Shown here: piece by piece, positions 8,867 to 18,002 of the stretch
Layout: every line of letters starts with the position of its first letter
Numbering within the stretch: position 1 is the stretch's first letter
NCBI RefSeq assembly: GCF_001552135.1
Contig: NZ_BCQP01000019.1
Coordinates: 1-64,000, forward strand
Reading direction: 5' to 3'
Source: Actinomadura chibensis NBRC 106107
Lineage (GTDB): Bacteria > Actinomycetota > Actinomycetes > Streptosporangiales > Streptosporangiaceae
DNA: 64,000 nt
Notes under the pieces: generated by a model
The model's input: the letters and a program-made list of their open reading frames with translations, nothing else
Databases searched by the model: none
What the model was told of the DNA's origin: nothing
Made by a program: the position numbers and the translations under genes

Positions 8867-11380
8867 ATGACCACGCCGAACACCCCCGTGAAGACGAACC
8901 TGCCCGCCGAGCCCAACGCCTTCGTCGGCCGCGAGCGCGACGTCGCCGACCTCGGCCGCCTGCTGGAGGGCATGCGCGCGGTGACGCTGTGCGGCGCGGG
9001 CGGCATCGGCAAGACCAGGCTCGCGCTGCACGTCGCGCACACCCTGCTCGAAGCGCATCCCGACGGCGTCTGGTTCGTGGAGCTGGCCGACGTCCGCCCG
9101 GACGGCGCGCCGGAGCCGGTCGCGCGCCGCGTCGCCGCGGTCCTCGACGTCGCCGAGGAGGACGGCCGCCCCCTCACCGAGACGCTCGCCGACGCCTTAC
9201 GCGCCCCCGCCGCCCTGATCGTCCTCGACAACTGCGAGCACGTCGTCGAGGAGTGCGCCAAGCTCACCGGCATGCTGCTCGCCCGCTGCCCGCGGCTGCG
9301 GGTGCTCGCCACGAGCCGGGAGCCGCTGCGCATGGCGGGCGAGAACGTCTGGCGGGTCCCGCCGCTGGAGCCGGACGAGGCCGAGCGGCTGTTCATCGAG
9401 CGCGCGAGGGCCGCCCGCCCCGGCTTCGACGGGACGGACGCCGTCCACGAGGTCACCCGCGCCCTCGACGGGATGCCGCTCGCGCTGGAGCTCGCCGCCG
9501 CCCGCGTCCGCGTCCTGTCGGTGGAGCAGATCGCCCGCCGCCTCGCCGACCGGTTCCGGCTGCTCAGCGCCGGGGAGCGCACCGCCCCCGCCCGGCAGCG
9601 CACGCTGCGCGCCGCGATCGACTGGAGCCACGGCCTGCTCGACGAGCCCGAACGCACCCTCCTGCGCCGCCTCTCCGTCTTCGCGGGCTGGACGCTGGAG
9701 CAGGCCGAGCTCGTCTGCGCCGACGCCGCGCTGCCCGCCGACGACGTCCTTGACCTGCTGACCGCGCTGGTCGACAAGTCCCTCGTCGCGGTGACCGGCG
9801 AGCTGGCGGGCGAGGTGCGGTTCCGGCAGCTCGACAGCATCCGCGAGTACGCCGCCGAGCGGCTCGCCGACGCCGGGGAGGAGTCGTTCCGCGCGCGGCA
9901 CCGCGACGCTGTCCTCGACGCGGCCGAACGGCACGGCCGCGTGGCCGTCGCCTACGACCCGGCCCCCTGGGCCGCGCGCGTGGCGCTGTTCAACTGGTAC
10001 GACGTCGAGCTCGGCAACGTCGTCGCCGCGCTCACCTGGTCGTTCGACCACGGCGACATCGCCGAGGGCCTGCGGATCTGCACCGCGCTCCGCACCTTCT
10101 GGATCGTGCGCGGCCGGGTCGCCGAATGGGCCGACTGGACCGACCGCTTCCTCGCCGCCGCGCACGGTCTCGGCCCCGACGTCCTCGGCCCGGCGCTCGC
10201 CGGACGCGCCCAGCTCGCCGTCGGCGGCCGCGACTTCGCCCAGGCCGCCCGCTACGCCGAGGAGGCGCTCGCGCCCTGCCGCCGCTGCGGGGACGACTTC
10301 ATGACCGCGACCGCGCTGATCACGAGCGCCGAATGCCTGGTCCGCGCCGGGCGGTTCGCGGAGGCCGCCGAGCGCCTCGACGAGGCCGACGCGATCGCCG
10401 CCGGACCACGCCAGGAGTGGAACCGCGGCTACGCGTCCGCCGCCCGCGGCTACCTGCTGATCCGCGGCTCCCGGCTGCGCGAGGCCCGCGAGCACCTGGA
10501 CGCCGCCGCGTCCGTCATGCGCGACATCGGCCAGCTCTGGGGCGCCTCGCACGCGATGATCGGCCTCGGCCGCCTCGCCGAGCTGCGCGGCGACGCGGCG
10601 TCCGCGCGCGGCCACTACGCCGAGGTCCTGCCGATCCTGGCGGAGATCGGCGCCCGTCCCGAGATGGCCCGCGCCCTCGCCGGGCTCGGCCGCGTGGCGC
10701 TGGAACAGGGGGACGCGTGCTCGGCCCGCGATTCGCTCTCGCAGAGCCTCACGCTGAGCCGCTCGTCCGGCATCCGGCTCGACATCGCCCGCGCCTTGGA
10801 CGCCTTCGCGGAACTTGTCGCCGTCGAGGGCGACGCCCGCGGCGCGGTGATGCTGGCGGGCTCCGCGTCCGCCCTGCGCGAGGCGACCGGCCGCGAGTCG
10901 GGCTCGGGGGCCCGCCGCGAACGCACCCTGGAACCCATCCGCCGCAAGCTGGGCGAGCCCCTGGTCGCCCAGTTCTGGGGCGAGGGCCGCGCCATGGCCG
11001 CCGACGACGCCGTCGCCTACGCGCTCCGCAGTCCGGACGGAGCCTCCAACGGCGGAGGCGAAGCCGCCGACGGCGGCTCGGCCTCGGCTGCCGGTGCACT
11101 CTCCAACGGGGCGGCGGCGTCCGTCCCGCCGCCGCGCACCGCCGGAGTCGCCGAGCCGTCGACGCCACCGAGCACGCTCACCCCGCGCGAACGCGAGATC
11201 GCCAGGCTCATCGCCCGCGGCCTCAGCAACCGGGGCGTCGCGGACGAACTCGTCATCAGCCCGGCCACCGTGGCCCGCCACGTCACCAACATCCTGACGA
11301 AGCTCGGCTTCTCGTCCCGCGCCCAGATAGCCGCCTGGGCCGTGGACAACATCCGCGCGGAAGGCCCGTCCCCGCCCTGA
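8867..11380 (+). CDS. LAL-type LuxR-family ATPase transcriptional regulator
   Basis: 837 residues. Order: FVGRE motif and NB-ARC/AAA ATPase with P-loop GAGGIGKT (43-50), LIVLDNCEHV as Walker B (about 110), the ATSRE sensor motif, a winged-helix/TPR-like region with the QLDSIREYAAERL motif (about 325), helical TPR repeats (400-680), an Ala/Ser-rich linker, and a C-terminal LuxR HTH (from about 771, LTPREREIARLIARG). The start is uncertain: an in-frame ATG at 8816 adds 17 residues. The inner ATG was preferred because family members usually begin about 10 residues before the NLP...FVGRE motif. It diverges from the condensin-like operon and precedes the pseudo-adenylating genes; either could be its target. 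Its inducer is unknown. Confidence 0.85.
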   Translation: MTTPNTPVKTNLPAEPNAFVGRERDVADLGRLLEGMRAVTLCGAGGIGKTRLALHVAHTLLEAHPDGVWFVELADVRPDGAPEPVARRVAAVLDVAEEDGRPLTETLADALRAPAALIVLDNCEHVVEECAKLTGMLLARCPRLRVLATSREPLRMAGENVWRVPPLEPDEAERLFIERARAARPGFDGTDAVHEVTRALDGMPLALELAAARVRVLSVEQIARRLADRFRLLSAGERTAPARQRTLRAAIDWSHGLLDEPERTLLRRLSVFAGWTLEQAELVCADAALPADDVLDLLTALVDKSLVAVTGELAGEVRFRQLDSIREYAAERLADAGEESFRARHRDAVLDAAERHGRVAVAYDPAPWAARVALFNWYDVELGNVVAALTWSFDHGDIAEGLRICTALRTFWIVRGRVAEWADWTDRFLAAAHGLGPDVLGPALAGRAQLAVGGRDFAQAARYAEEALAPCRRCGDDFMTATALITSAECLVRAGRFAEAAERLDEADAIAAGPRQEWNRGYASAARGYLLIRGSRLREAREHLDAAASVMRDIGQLWGASHAMIGLGRLAELRGDAASARGHYAEVLPILAEIGARPEMARALAGLGRVALEQGDACSARDSLSQSLTLSRSSGIRLDIARALDAFAELVAVEGDARGAVMLAGSASALREATGRESGSGARRERTLEPIRRKLGEPLVAQFWGEGRAMAADDAVAYALRSPDGASNGGGEAADGGSASAAGALSNGAAASVPPPRTAGVAEPSTPPSTLTPREREIARLIARGLSNRGVADELVISPATVARHVTNILTKLGFSSRAQIAAWAVDNIRAEGPSPP

Positions 11381-11529
11381 GCACGGTGCGGGAGCGTCGG
11401 AGGCGGCTCCGCCAACGACGACTTCGGGGATGTGTACACAGCGCGGCTCACCATCGCCAGCCTGGATACGACGGTGGTTGCACATTTCGGAGCATGTGCG
11501 GCCGCGACCACCGATCTAGCTTCGGCGAC

Positions 11530-14500
11530 ATGCTTTCCAGAGGTGTAGACCCGGCGGCCGCCTATCCCGCGGTGACGGTGACACGCGCGGTCCTGGGGGC
11601 GGCGGACGCCGGCTCTGGACGGCCCGCGGTGATCGATGCCGCGTCCGGCAACACGGTCTCGTACGCAGATCTGATCACAGGGGTGGAGGCCGTAGCGGCG
11701 GGCCTTCTCCGCGAGGGGATCAGGCCGGGCGATGTCGTAGCCCTGCACCTACTGGACGGTCCGGAGTTCGCCATCGCCTTGCACGCCGTCATCGCGGTCG
11801 GCGCGGCACCTTTCCTGATCGGGGCCGAGGAACCCTTGGATACCGCGCTCGTCCACGCAGTCATCACCCAACCCGGTCGGGACACTGATGCGGAGGAGGG
11901 GGCGCGCCTACTTCATCTCAATGCCCTCTCGATCAGTGACGCTGATTCTGGCGACGTCCACCCGGCATCCGCTCAATCCGCAATCCCCGCACGTCCTGTA
12001 ACACCGGGGAGCCCCGCGTCCCCTGGTGAACCCGCCGAACCCGAAGCACTCCGAACCCTCGCGCCGCCCGCCGCGCGCCCAGAACCCCCCGCCCCCGAAG
12101 CGCTTCAGACCCCCACGCCGCCTGGCACCCGTCCGATGCCCGCCAATCCCGAAGCATCTGGGAAGCTCGCAGCGTCTGATGTGCGTGCGGAGCCCGTCGA
12201 GTTCGATGCGCTTCAGAGTCCCGCGTCGCCTGGTGCCCGTTCGATATCGGCCGAATCCGAAGCATTTCAGGGTCCTGCGTCGCTTGGTGTGCGTGCCGAG
12301 TCTGTCGAGCCTGGAGCGCTTAGGAGCTCCGCGTCGTCTGGCGCCAGTTCGGTGCCTGCCGAGCCCGAAGCATTTGGGACGCTCGCGTCGTCCGCCGCAC
12401 GCCCCGAACCCGTCGAGCCCGGAGCGCTAGAGAGGCCCGCGCCGCCTGGCGGTTCGATGCCCGCCGATCCCGAAGCATTTCGGGGTCGCGCGTCGTCTGG
12501 TGTGCGTGCCGAGTCTGTCGAGCCTGGAGCGCTTCGGGGCTCCGTGTCGCCTGGTGAGCGTTCGGTGCCCGCCGATCCTGAAGTATTGGGAACGCTCGCA
12601 TCGTTTGGTGTGAGTGCGGAACCCGTTGAGTCCGATGCGCTTCGGAGCCCCGCGTCGCCCGGTACCGATTCGATGTCCGCCGAGTCCGATGCATTTCAAG
12701 GTCTCGCGTCGTCTGGTGGGCGTGGCGAGTCTGTTGAGCCTGGAGCGCTTCGGAGTTCCGCGTCGTCTGGCGCCCATTCGGTGTCGGCCGAGCCCGAAGC
12801 ATTTGGGACGCTCGCAGCGTCTGGTGTGCCTGCGGAGCCTGTCGAGCCTGGAGAGCTTCAGGGCGCCGAGTCGTCTGGTGAGCGTTCGGTAACCACCGAG
12901 TCCGATGCGCTTCGGGGTCTCGCGGCGTCTGGTGTGGGTCCGGTGCCCGCTAATTCCGCGCGAGTTCCGGGGGCTGCGTCGGCTAGTGAGCGTTCGGTCT
13001 CCGGCGAGGCCGATGGAGGTGGGGGTCTCGCGGCGGCTGGTGAGCGTTCGGCGGTCGGCGAGGCTGGTGCGCTTGGGGGGCCTGCGTCGTCTGGTGTGGG
13101 GACGGAGTCCGCTGCGCCTGGGGGGTTGCGGGGGGCTGCGTTGCCTGGGGGTGTGGATGCTGATGTCGCGGGAGTTTCGGGGGCCGCGTCGTCGGGGGGC
13201 TGGGCGGTGCGTGGCGATGCTTCGGCGGCGCGGAGTACGGGGGTGTCTGGAGGGTGCCCGCTATCCGGTGAACGTTCTAGCGCGAGTGTGGCGGGCGACG
13301 GTCTTGCGGACGTGAGGGATGTCCCTGCGGGGCGCGGAGGGGCTGGGGCGGTCAGCTCCGTCCCTAGTCGGCGGCCTTCTGGGCTTGGTGAACATGCGAT
13401 AGCTGGTGGGGCTGGGGGAGAGGAGTGTCCTGCGGGGGCTCGTGAACTTGGCGTGGGCGGGGGCTCTGGGGTGGTGCCGGGTGTAGGTGTGCCGAGGGCT
13501 GGGGAGCGGTCGGTGGCTGCTCGGGTCGAGGGGGGCGAAAGGTCTGCTGGAGGGGGTGAGTTTTGCTCGGCGGAGGGGGGCGATGCGTCGGTTCGGGGGT
13601 CCGCAGGGGGGCGTGAGGAGATTGGTGGGGGTGGGGAATCTTCGGGGCGTGAGCGGCTTGGGGAAGGTGGGCGGTCTGCGGGTGGGGGATCGGCAGCGGG
13701 TCGTGAGGAGGGCGGCGGGGATCCTGATCGGGACGTCGCGTTGGTCGTCTGGGGGCGTGGGGAGCAGGGGCGGGCCGGGGGCGTCGTTCGGCTGACGCAC
13801 GCCGAGGTCGTCGCCGGGCTGGTGCGGGTCGCGGACTCCGGGTTGCTCGGCGGCTCCGACGTCGTGTTGAGCGCGCTGCCGTTCAGCGACGTGCTCGGGG
13901 TCAACGGGGTGCTCAATCCGGCACTGCGGCTCGGGGCCACGGTCGTCGCCTGCGCGGGGATGCGGCGCCCTGATCTGCTGCGTGCACTGCGTGACCACCG
14001 GGTGACCGTCGCTGTGCTGCCGCCCCGGCTCGTGGAGGCGCTCGCGTACGACCGTTCGGTGTCGCGGTACGGGCTCGGGACGCTGCGGGCGGTCGTCGCC
14101 GCGGGCGGCCCGCTCGCCGCGGAGGACGCGCGGGCCGCCGCGGCGCGGCTCGGGTGTCCCGTCAGGCAGGCGTACGGGCTGGCCGAGGCCGCCGGGTTCA
14201 CGCACCTCAACCTGCGGGCCGTCGAGGAGGGCACGCTCGACTCCGTCGGACGCGGGCTGCCCGGCGTGACGTGGCGGATCGTCCACCCGCGGAGGGGGAC
14301 GGCGCAGCCGTCCTACCAGCCGGGGGAGCTGTGCGTGCGGCTGCCGGTCGCGCGGACCGCGGCGGTGTCCGTCCGGTGGCTGCCGACGGGCGACTCGGCG
14401 TTCGCCGACGACCACGAGCGCGTCTTCATCCTCGGGCGGCTCCCCGCCGTGCGGCCCGAGCCGCCCGGCGAGCCGGAGCCGGTGCTGGCCGCGCATCCCG

Positions 14501-14736
14501 CCGTCGAGGACGCCGTCGTCGCCCCCGCACCCGACGACGACCTCGGGCTCGCGCCGCACGCCTTCGTCGTCCTGGCGGAGCGGGCGTCCGAGGACGACCT
14601 GCTCGCGTACGTCAACAAGCACGTCCACCGGACGCGGATGGTGTCCGCCGTGCATGTCGTGGACGAGATCCCGCGCGCGCCGGACGGGCAGGTGCGGCGG
14701 CGGGCGCTGCTCCGACGCGCGGGGCTCGCCCTGTGA
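11530..14736 (+). CDS. Degenerate AMP-binding (acyl-adenylate) protein with giant repeat insertion
   Basis: 1068 residues. The first 155 resemble the N-terminal lobe of AMP-binding enzymes (SYADL, GVEAVAAGLLREGIRPGDVVAL). About 580 residues of repeat and Gly/Ser-rich sequence follow, then the central and C-terminal lobes resume near residue 735 (RPDLLRALRDHRVTVAVLPP; AYGLAEAAG at the A5 site; PTGD at A7). The A3 phosphate loop is not recognisable (GRGEQGRAGG where SGTTGxPKG would be), the A8 hinge is eroded, and the A10 lysine is Gln (DGQVRRRAL). Adenylation is therefore unlikely; a scaffold or binding role is possible. The start was chosen because it aligns with that of the neighbouring paralogue; an in-frame ATG at 11494 is the alternative. 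Confidence 0.72.
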   Translation: MLSRGVDPAAAYPAVTVTRAVLGAADAGSGRPAVIDAASGNTVSYADLITGVEAVAAGLLREGIRPGDVVALHLLDGPEFAIALHAVIAVGAAPFLIGAEEPLDTALVHAVITQPGRDTDAEEGARLLHLNALSISDADSGDVHPASAQSAIPARPVTPGSPASPGEPAEPEALRTLAPPAARPEPPAPEALQTPTPPGTRPMPANPEASGKLAASDVRAEPVEFDALQSPASPGARSISAESEAFQGPASLGVRAESVEPGALRSSASSGASSVPAEPEAFGTLASSAARPEPVEPGALERPAPPGGSMPADPEAFRGRASSGVRAESVEPGALRGSVSPGERSVPADPEVLGTLASFGVSAEPVESDALRSPASPGTDSMSAESDAFQGLASSGGRGESVEPGALRSSASSGAHSVSAEPEAFGTLAASGVPAEPVEPGELQGAESSGERSVTTESDALRGLAASGVGPVPANSARVPGAASASERSVSGEADGGGGLAAAGERSAVGEAGALGGPASSGVGTESAAPGGLRGAALPGGVDADVAGVSGAASSGGWAVRGDASAARSTGVSGGCPLSGERSSASVAGDGLADVRDVPAGRGGAGAVSSVPSRRPSGLGEHAIAGGAGGEECPAGARELGVGGGSGVVPGVGVPRAGERSVAARVEGGERSAGGGEFCSAEGGDASVRGSAGGREEIGGGGESSGRERLGEGGRSAGGGSAAGREEGGGDPDRDVALVVWGRGEQGRAGGVVRLTHAEVVAGLVRVADSGLLGGSDVVLSALPFSDVLGVNGVLNPALRLGATVVACAGMRRPDLLRALRDHRVTVAVLPPRLVEALAYDRSVSRYGLGTLRAVVAAGGPLAAEDARAAAARLGCPVRQAYGLAEAAGFTHLNLRAVEEGTLDSVGRGLPGVTWRIVHPRRGTAQPSYQPGELCVRLPVARTAAVSVRWLPTGDSAFADDHERVFILGRLPAVRPEPPGEPEPVLAAHPAVEDAVVAPAPDDDLGLAPHAFVVLAERASEDDLLAYVNKHVHRTRMVSAVHVVDEIPRAPDGQVRRRALLRRAGLAL
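12042..12960. repeat. 108-bp coding tandem repeat
   Basis: About eight copies of a 36-residue unit made of two related 18-residue halves, ending alternately in EPEAF-like and VEPGAL-like motifs. One copy is 35 residues, all others keep register. A further low-complexity, G-rich stretch (12960-13735) continues without clear period. Both lie inside the degenerate AMP-binding gene. Confidence 0.85.
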
Positions 14737-14801
14737 ACTACACACCCGCCTACACAGTTCTTCGGATGTGGCGCGGCGTGCGCGCGGCGTACGTTCGGCG
14801 C

Positions 14802-15728
14802 ATGCCCGAGGGAAGCAGCGCCCCGGTCACGCTCGCCGGGACGACGATCACCGAGGCCGTCCTGGACGCGGCCGGGGCCAACGCGGCCCGGCACGGCGAC
14901 CGGGCCGCCCTCGTCGACCCCGGGACGCGGCTCGGCTACGCGGAGTTCGCCGACACGGTCGCGGCCGCCGCGCACGGCCTGCGGCGGCACGGCGTCCGGC
15001 GCGGCGACGTCGGCGCGATCCATGTCGCGGGCGTCTGCGACCTCGCGCTCGCCGTCCACGCGATGGGCGCGGCGGGGGCGGTCCCCGCGCCGCTGCCGCC
15101 GGACGCGGAGCCCGCCGAGGTCGCCGACCTGATGAACGCCTCGGGCGCCCGGTTCCTGCTGACCGGAGCGGGCACGGCGGCGCGCTCCCTCCCGGCGGCG
15201 GAGCTGTCGTTCGTCAGGCAGGTCTTCGCCTTCGGGGACGTCCCGGGCACGACGCCCTTCGCCCGCCTCGTGGAGACGGGGCCCGGCGTCGCCCCGCCGT
15301 CGCCCGACCCGCTCCGCGACCCGGCGCTGCGGCTGTGCGCCCCGGCGGAGGAGATCACCCACGCCGACCGGCTCGCCGACCTGTACCGGCTTGGCGGCGC
15401 GCTGGGCCTGGGCGACGGCGACGTGCTGGTCCTCCCCGGCCAGGACGTCTCCGTCCCCACCTGGGTCGGGCTCGTCGACCTTTGCCTCACCCAAGGCGTC
15501 ACCCTGATAGGCGTCCCCGGGCCCGAGCCTCGCGACGTGCTGGAGGCGATCCGCGACCACCGGGCGACCGCGGCGGTCGTCACGCCCGCCAAGCTCCGCG
15601 CCATCGCGTTCGACCACGGCCGCGTCCCCGTGCCGGACGTCCGCCTGCACGTCACCGCCGCGCCCGCCGCCGAGGCCGTCCGCGCCTGCCGGACACGCCA
15701 CGGCTGGACGGTCGTCCCCCTCCCCTGA
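14802..15728 (+). CDS. Truncated AMP-binding paralogue
   Basis: 308 residues. It matches the N-terminal and part of the central lobe of AMP-binding enzymes and aligns along its length with the preceding gene (TEAVLDAAGANAARHGDRAALVD opening; EPRDVLEAIRDHRATAAVVTPAKL in the core), but ends before the A5-A10 motifs. The A3 loop is also absent. It may be an eroding duplicate, or a small non-catalytic partner of the upstream protein; 65 bp separate the two genes. The ATG is the first that fits the paralogue's start. Confidence 0.6.
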   Translation: MPEGSSAPVTLAGTTITEAVLDAAGANAARHGDRAALVDPGTRLGYAEFADTVAAAAHGLRRHGVRRGDVGAIHVAGVCDLALAVHAMGAAGAVPAPLPPDAEPAEVADLMNASGARFLLTGAGTAARSLPAAELSFVRQVFAFGDVPGTTPFARLVETGPGVAPPSPDPLRDPALRLCAPAEEITHADRLADLYRLGGALGLGDGDVLVLPGQDVSVPTWVGLVDLCLTQGVTLIGVPGPEPRDVLEAIRDHRATAAVVTPAKLRAIAFDHGRVPVPDVRLHVTAAPAAEAVRACRTRHGWTVVPLP

Positions 15729-15878
15729 CCGGGGGCCGAGAGCCCGCCCCAGTGCATCCGCTACCCCGCGGCGGATGCCCTGGGGCGCCCGGGGAACCGT
15801 CGAGGTCGGACGCCCCGGCCCCGCATGTGTGCGGTCCGGGACGCTCGCGGGTCGGGCGGGTCGGGCGGGTCGGGTGGG

Positions 15879-15997
15879 TCAGGTGGCCGGGTGGGTCAGG
15901 TGGCCGGGTGGGTCAGGTGGCCGGGTGGGTCAGGTGGCCGGGTGGGTCAGGTGGCCGGGTGGGTCAGGTGGCCGGGCGGGTCAGGTGGCCGGGTGGG
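15879..15997. repeat. 17-bp minisatellite at the aldehyde dehydrogenase stop
   Basis: Seven copies of tcaggtggccgggtggg, with TCAGG at 15879, 15896, 15913, 15930, 15947, 15964 and 15981. An eighth diverged copy (ttaggaggttgggcggg) begins at 15998 and supplies the TAA stop of the dehydrogenase. The upstream 15850-15878 is a related gtcgggcggg run. No spacers, so not CRISPR. Confidence 0.9.
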
Positions 15998-17434
15998 TTA
16001 GGAGGTTGGGCGGGGGATTGACTTGTGTTCCAGGTAGGGGTGGAGGCCCTCTGGGCCCAGTTCGCGGCCCAGGCCGCTGTTCTTGTACCCGCCGAACGGG
16101 GTGTTCGGGTCGAGCGTGTACAGGTTCACGCCGCAGCTTCCCGTGCGGATGCGCCGGGCGACGTCGACGCCGTGGTCGATGTCGGACGTCCAGACCGAGC
16201 CGCCGAGCCCGTAGTCGCTGTCGTTGGCGATCCGCACGGCGTCGTCCTCGTCCTCGTAGGGGATGAGGACGAGGACCGGCCCGAAGATCTCCTCGCGGGC
16301 GATCCGCATGTCGTTGCCGACGCCGCCGAACACGGTCGGCGCGACGTACCAGCCGCGGTCGTGCGGACGGTCCAGCCCGCCCGTGATCAGCTTGGCGCCC
16401 TCGTCCTGCCCGATCCGGATGTAGTTCTCCACCCGCTCCTGCTGCCGCTGCGCGACCAGCGGCCCGATCTCGGTGCCGTAGTCGGCCGGGTCGCCGACCG
16501 CGAGGCCGCCGACCATGGCCGCGAGCGCGTCCGCGACCTCGTCGTAGCGGCGGCGGGACGCGAGGATCCGGGTCTGCGCGGCGCACGCCTCCCCGTTGTT
16601 CATCAGCGACGCCAGCTTGAACCCCTCGATCGTGCTGGCCAGGTCGGCGTCGTCCAGGATGATCGCGGCGGACTTGCCGCCGAGCTCCAGCGTCACCCGC
16701 TTGAGCTGCTCCCCGCAGACCGCGCCGATCCTGCGTCCGGCGGCGGTGGAGCCGGTGAAGGAGACCTTGTCCACGTCCGGATGCGCGACGAGGTGGGCGC
16801 CGACCTCGCGGCCCGCCGGGACGATGTTGACGACCCCGGCCGGGATCCCCGCCTCCTCGATCCACTCGGCGAGCAGGTAGCTGTCGAGCGGCGTCTCCGG
16901 CGACGGCTTCGCCACCACCGTGCAGCCCGCGATCAGCGCGGGCGCGAGCTTCAGCATCAGCGTGAACTGCGGCACGTTCCACGGGACGATCGCGGCCACC
17001 ACCCCCACCGGCTCCTGCGTCACGGTGACCGGGCCGAGCATGCCGGGACGCTCCTCCTCCCAGGTGTAGGCGGAGGCGAGGTCGACGTAGTACTGGAGCA
17101 CCATCTGCGGGATCGCAGCCTGCCCGAACACCGAGAACATGATCGGCGAGCCCATCTCGGCGGTGACGAGGTCGGCCATCGCCTGCTGCCGCTCGGCGTA
17201 GATCGCCGACAGCCGTCCGACGATCTCGGCGCGCTCGGCGGGCGTCAGCCGCGGCCACGGGCCGTGGTCGAACGCGCGCCGCGCTGCCGCGACCGCCGCG
17301 TCGACGTCGGCCTCCGTGCCCTCGGGGACGCGTCCGATGACCTCCTCGGTGTGCGGGGAGACGACGTCGATCGTCGCGGTGCCTGCCGGGGCGGTCCACT
17401 CGCCGCCGATGAACAGCCGATCGTGCTCGCGCAT
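15998..17434 (-). CDS. NAD(P)-dependent aldehyde dehydrogenase
   Basis: 478 residues, the usual length for the ALDH superfamily. Visible motifs: VPWNVPQF (about 150), FTGSTAAG cofactor loop (about 227), catalytic Glu in LELGGKS (about 250) and catalytic Cys in NNGEACAAQTR (about 284), then EEIFGPVL and FGGYKNSGLGRELG at the C-terminus. It oxidises an aldehyde to the acid in the cytoplasm; the substrate cannot be read from sequence. A GGGAGG lies 9 nt before the ATG. It is a single gene, 127 bp from the split RibD genes. Its stop codon lies in the first, diverged unit of a 17-bp repeat array. Confidence 0.92.
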   Translation of the reverse strand: MREHDRLFIGGEWTAPAGTATIDVVSPHTEEVIGRVPEGTEADVDAAVAAARRAFDHGPWPRLTPAERAEIVGRLSAIYAERQQAMADLVTAEMGSPIMFSVFGQAAIPQMVLQYYVDLASAYTWEEERPGMLGPVTVTQEPVGVVAAIVPWNVPQFTLMLKLAPALIAGCTVVAKPSPETPLDSYLLAEWIEEAGIPAGVVNIVPAGREVGAHLVAHPDVDKVSFTGSTAAGRRIGAVCGEQLKRVTLELGGKSAAIILDDADLASTIEGFKLASLMNNGEACAAQTRILASRRRYDEVADALAAMVGGLAVGDPADYGTEIGPLVAQRQQERVENYIRIGQDEGAKLITGGLDRPHDRGWYVAPTVFGGVGNDMRIAREEIFGPVLVLIPYEDEDDAVRIANDSDYGLGGSVWTSDIDHGVDVARRIRTGSCGVNLYTLDPNTPFGGYKNSGLGRELGPEGLHPYLEHKSIPRPTS

Positions 17435-17561
17435 GCTGCCGTGCCTCCCTGCCCGACGGGGCCGAACCCGGGTAACCGAATGCTTGCTTGGTCACAGCAT
17501 CGCACGGCGTCCCCCGGCGTTGGCAAGGGCAATGAGACTCGCGTCTCACGCGGCGGGGGCG

Positions 17562-18002
17562 TCAGAGCAGGTGCGCGTTCGGCTCGCGGGCCCGCTCGGC
17601 CAGTTCCGGCAGCTCGACGAGCTCGACGCCCGCGGCGGCGAGGACGTCCGCGCCCGTCCCGGCGACGAACAACGACGGCTCCCGCCAGGCGAACACCACC
17701 CGCCGGACGCCCGCCGCCACGATCAGCTCGGCGCACGTCCGCGGCCGCGACGCCCGCTTCCCGCACGGTTCGAGCGAGCTGTACACGGTCGCCCCGCCGA
17801 GATCCACGCCCTGGAGGGACGCGGCCTTCGCGAGCGCGGCCTCCTCGGCGTGGTCGTGCGGGTCGGACTCGCGGGAGTGGGCGCGGGCGATCTCGCGCCC
17901 GTCCGCGCCGACGATCACCGCGCCGACCGAGAACGCGGTCCGGGACGGCGGGCACAGCGCCGCGAGGTCGCAGGCGAGCGACAGCCAGCCGAGGTCATCC
18001 AC
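17562..18002 (-). CDS. RibD-type deaminase domain protein
   Basis: 146 residues forming a cytidine-deaminase-like fold with the zinc ligands intact: HAEE (His/Glu, about 51-54) and SLEPCGKR...RTC (Cys pair about 78 and 88). The EPC...C spacing resembles the pyrimidine deaminase half of RibD, which acts in riboflavin synthesis. It overlaps the upstream reductase-domain gene by 8 nt, so the two are translated together and likely form a complex replacing a fused RibD. A role in another pterin/pyrimidine pathway is possible, since no other rib gene is nearby. Confidence 0.82.
   Translation of the reverse strand: MDDLGWLSLACDLAALCPPSRTAFSVGAVIVGADGREIARAHSRESDPHDHAEEAALAKAASLQGVDLGGATVYSSLEPCGKRASRPRTCAELIVAAGVRRVVFAWREPSLFVAGTGADVLAAAGVELVELPELAERAREPNAHLL

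Noticed and set aside
15879..15997. Possible CRISPR array
   Set aside because: Units are 17 bp, directly adjacent with no spacers, and no cas genes are nearby.
17995..18002. RibD split as a frameshifted fusion
   Set aside because: The domain order is reversed relative to fused RibD and both genes have proper start and stop codons.
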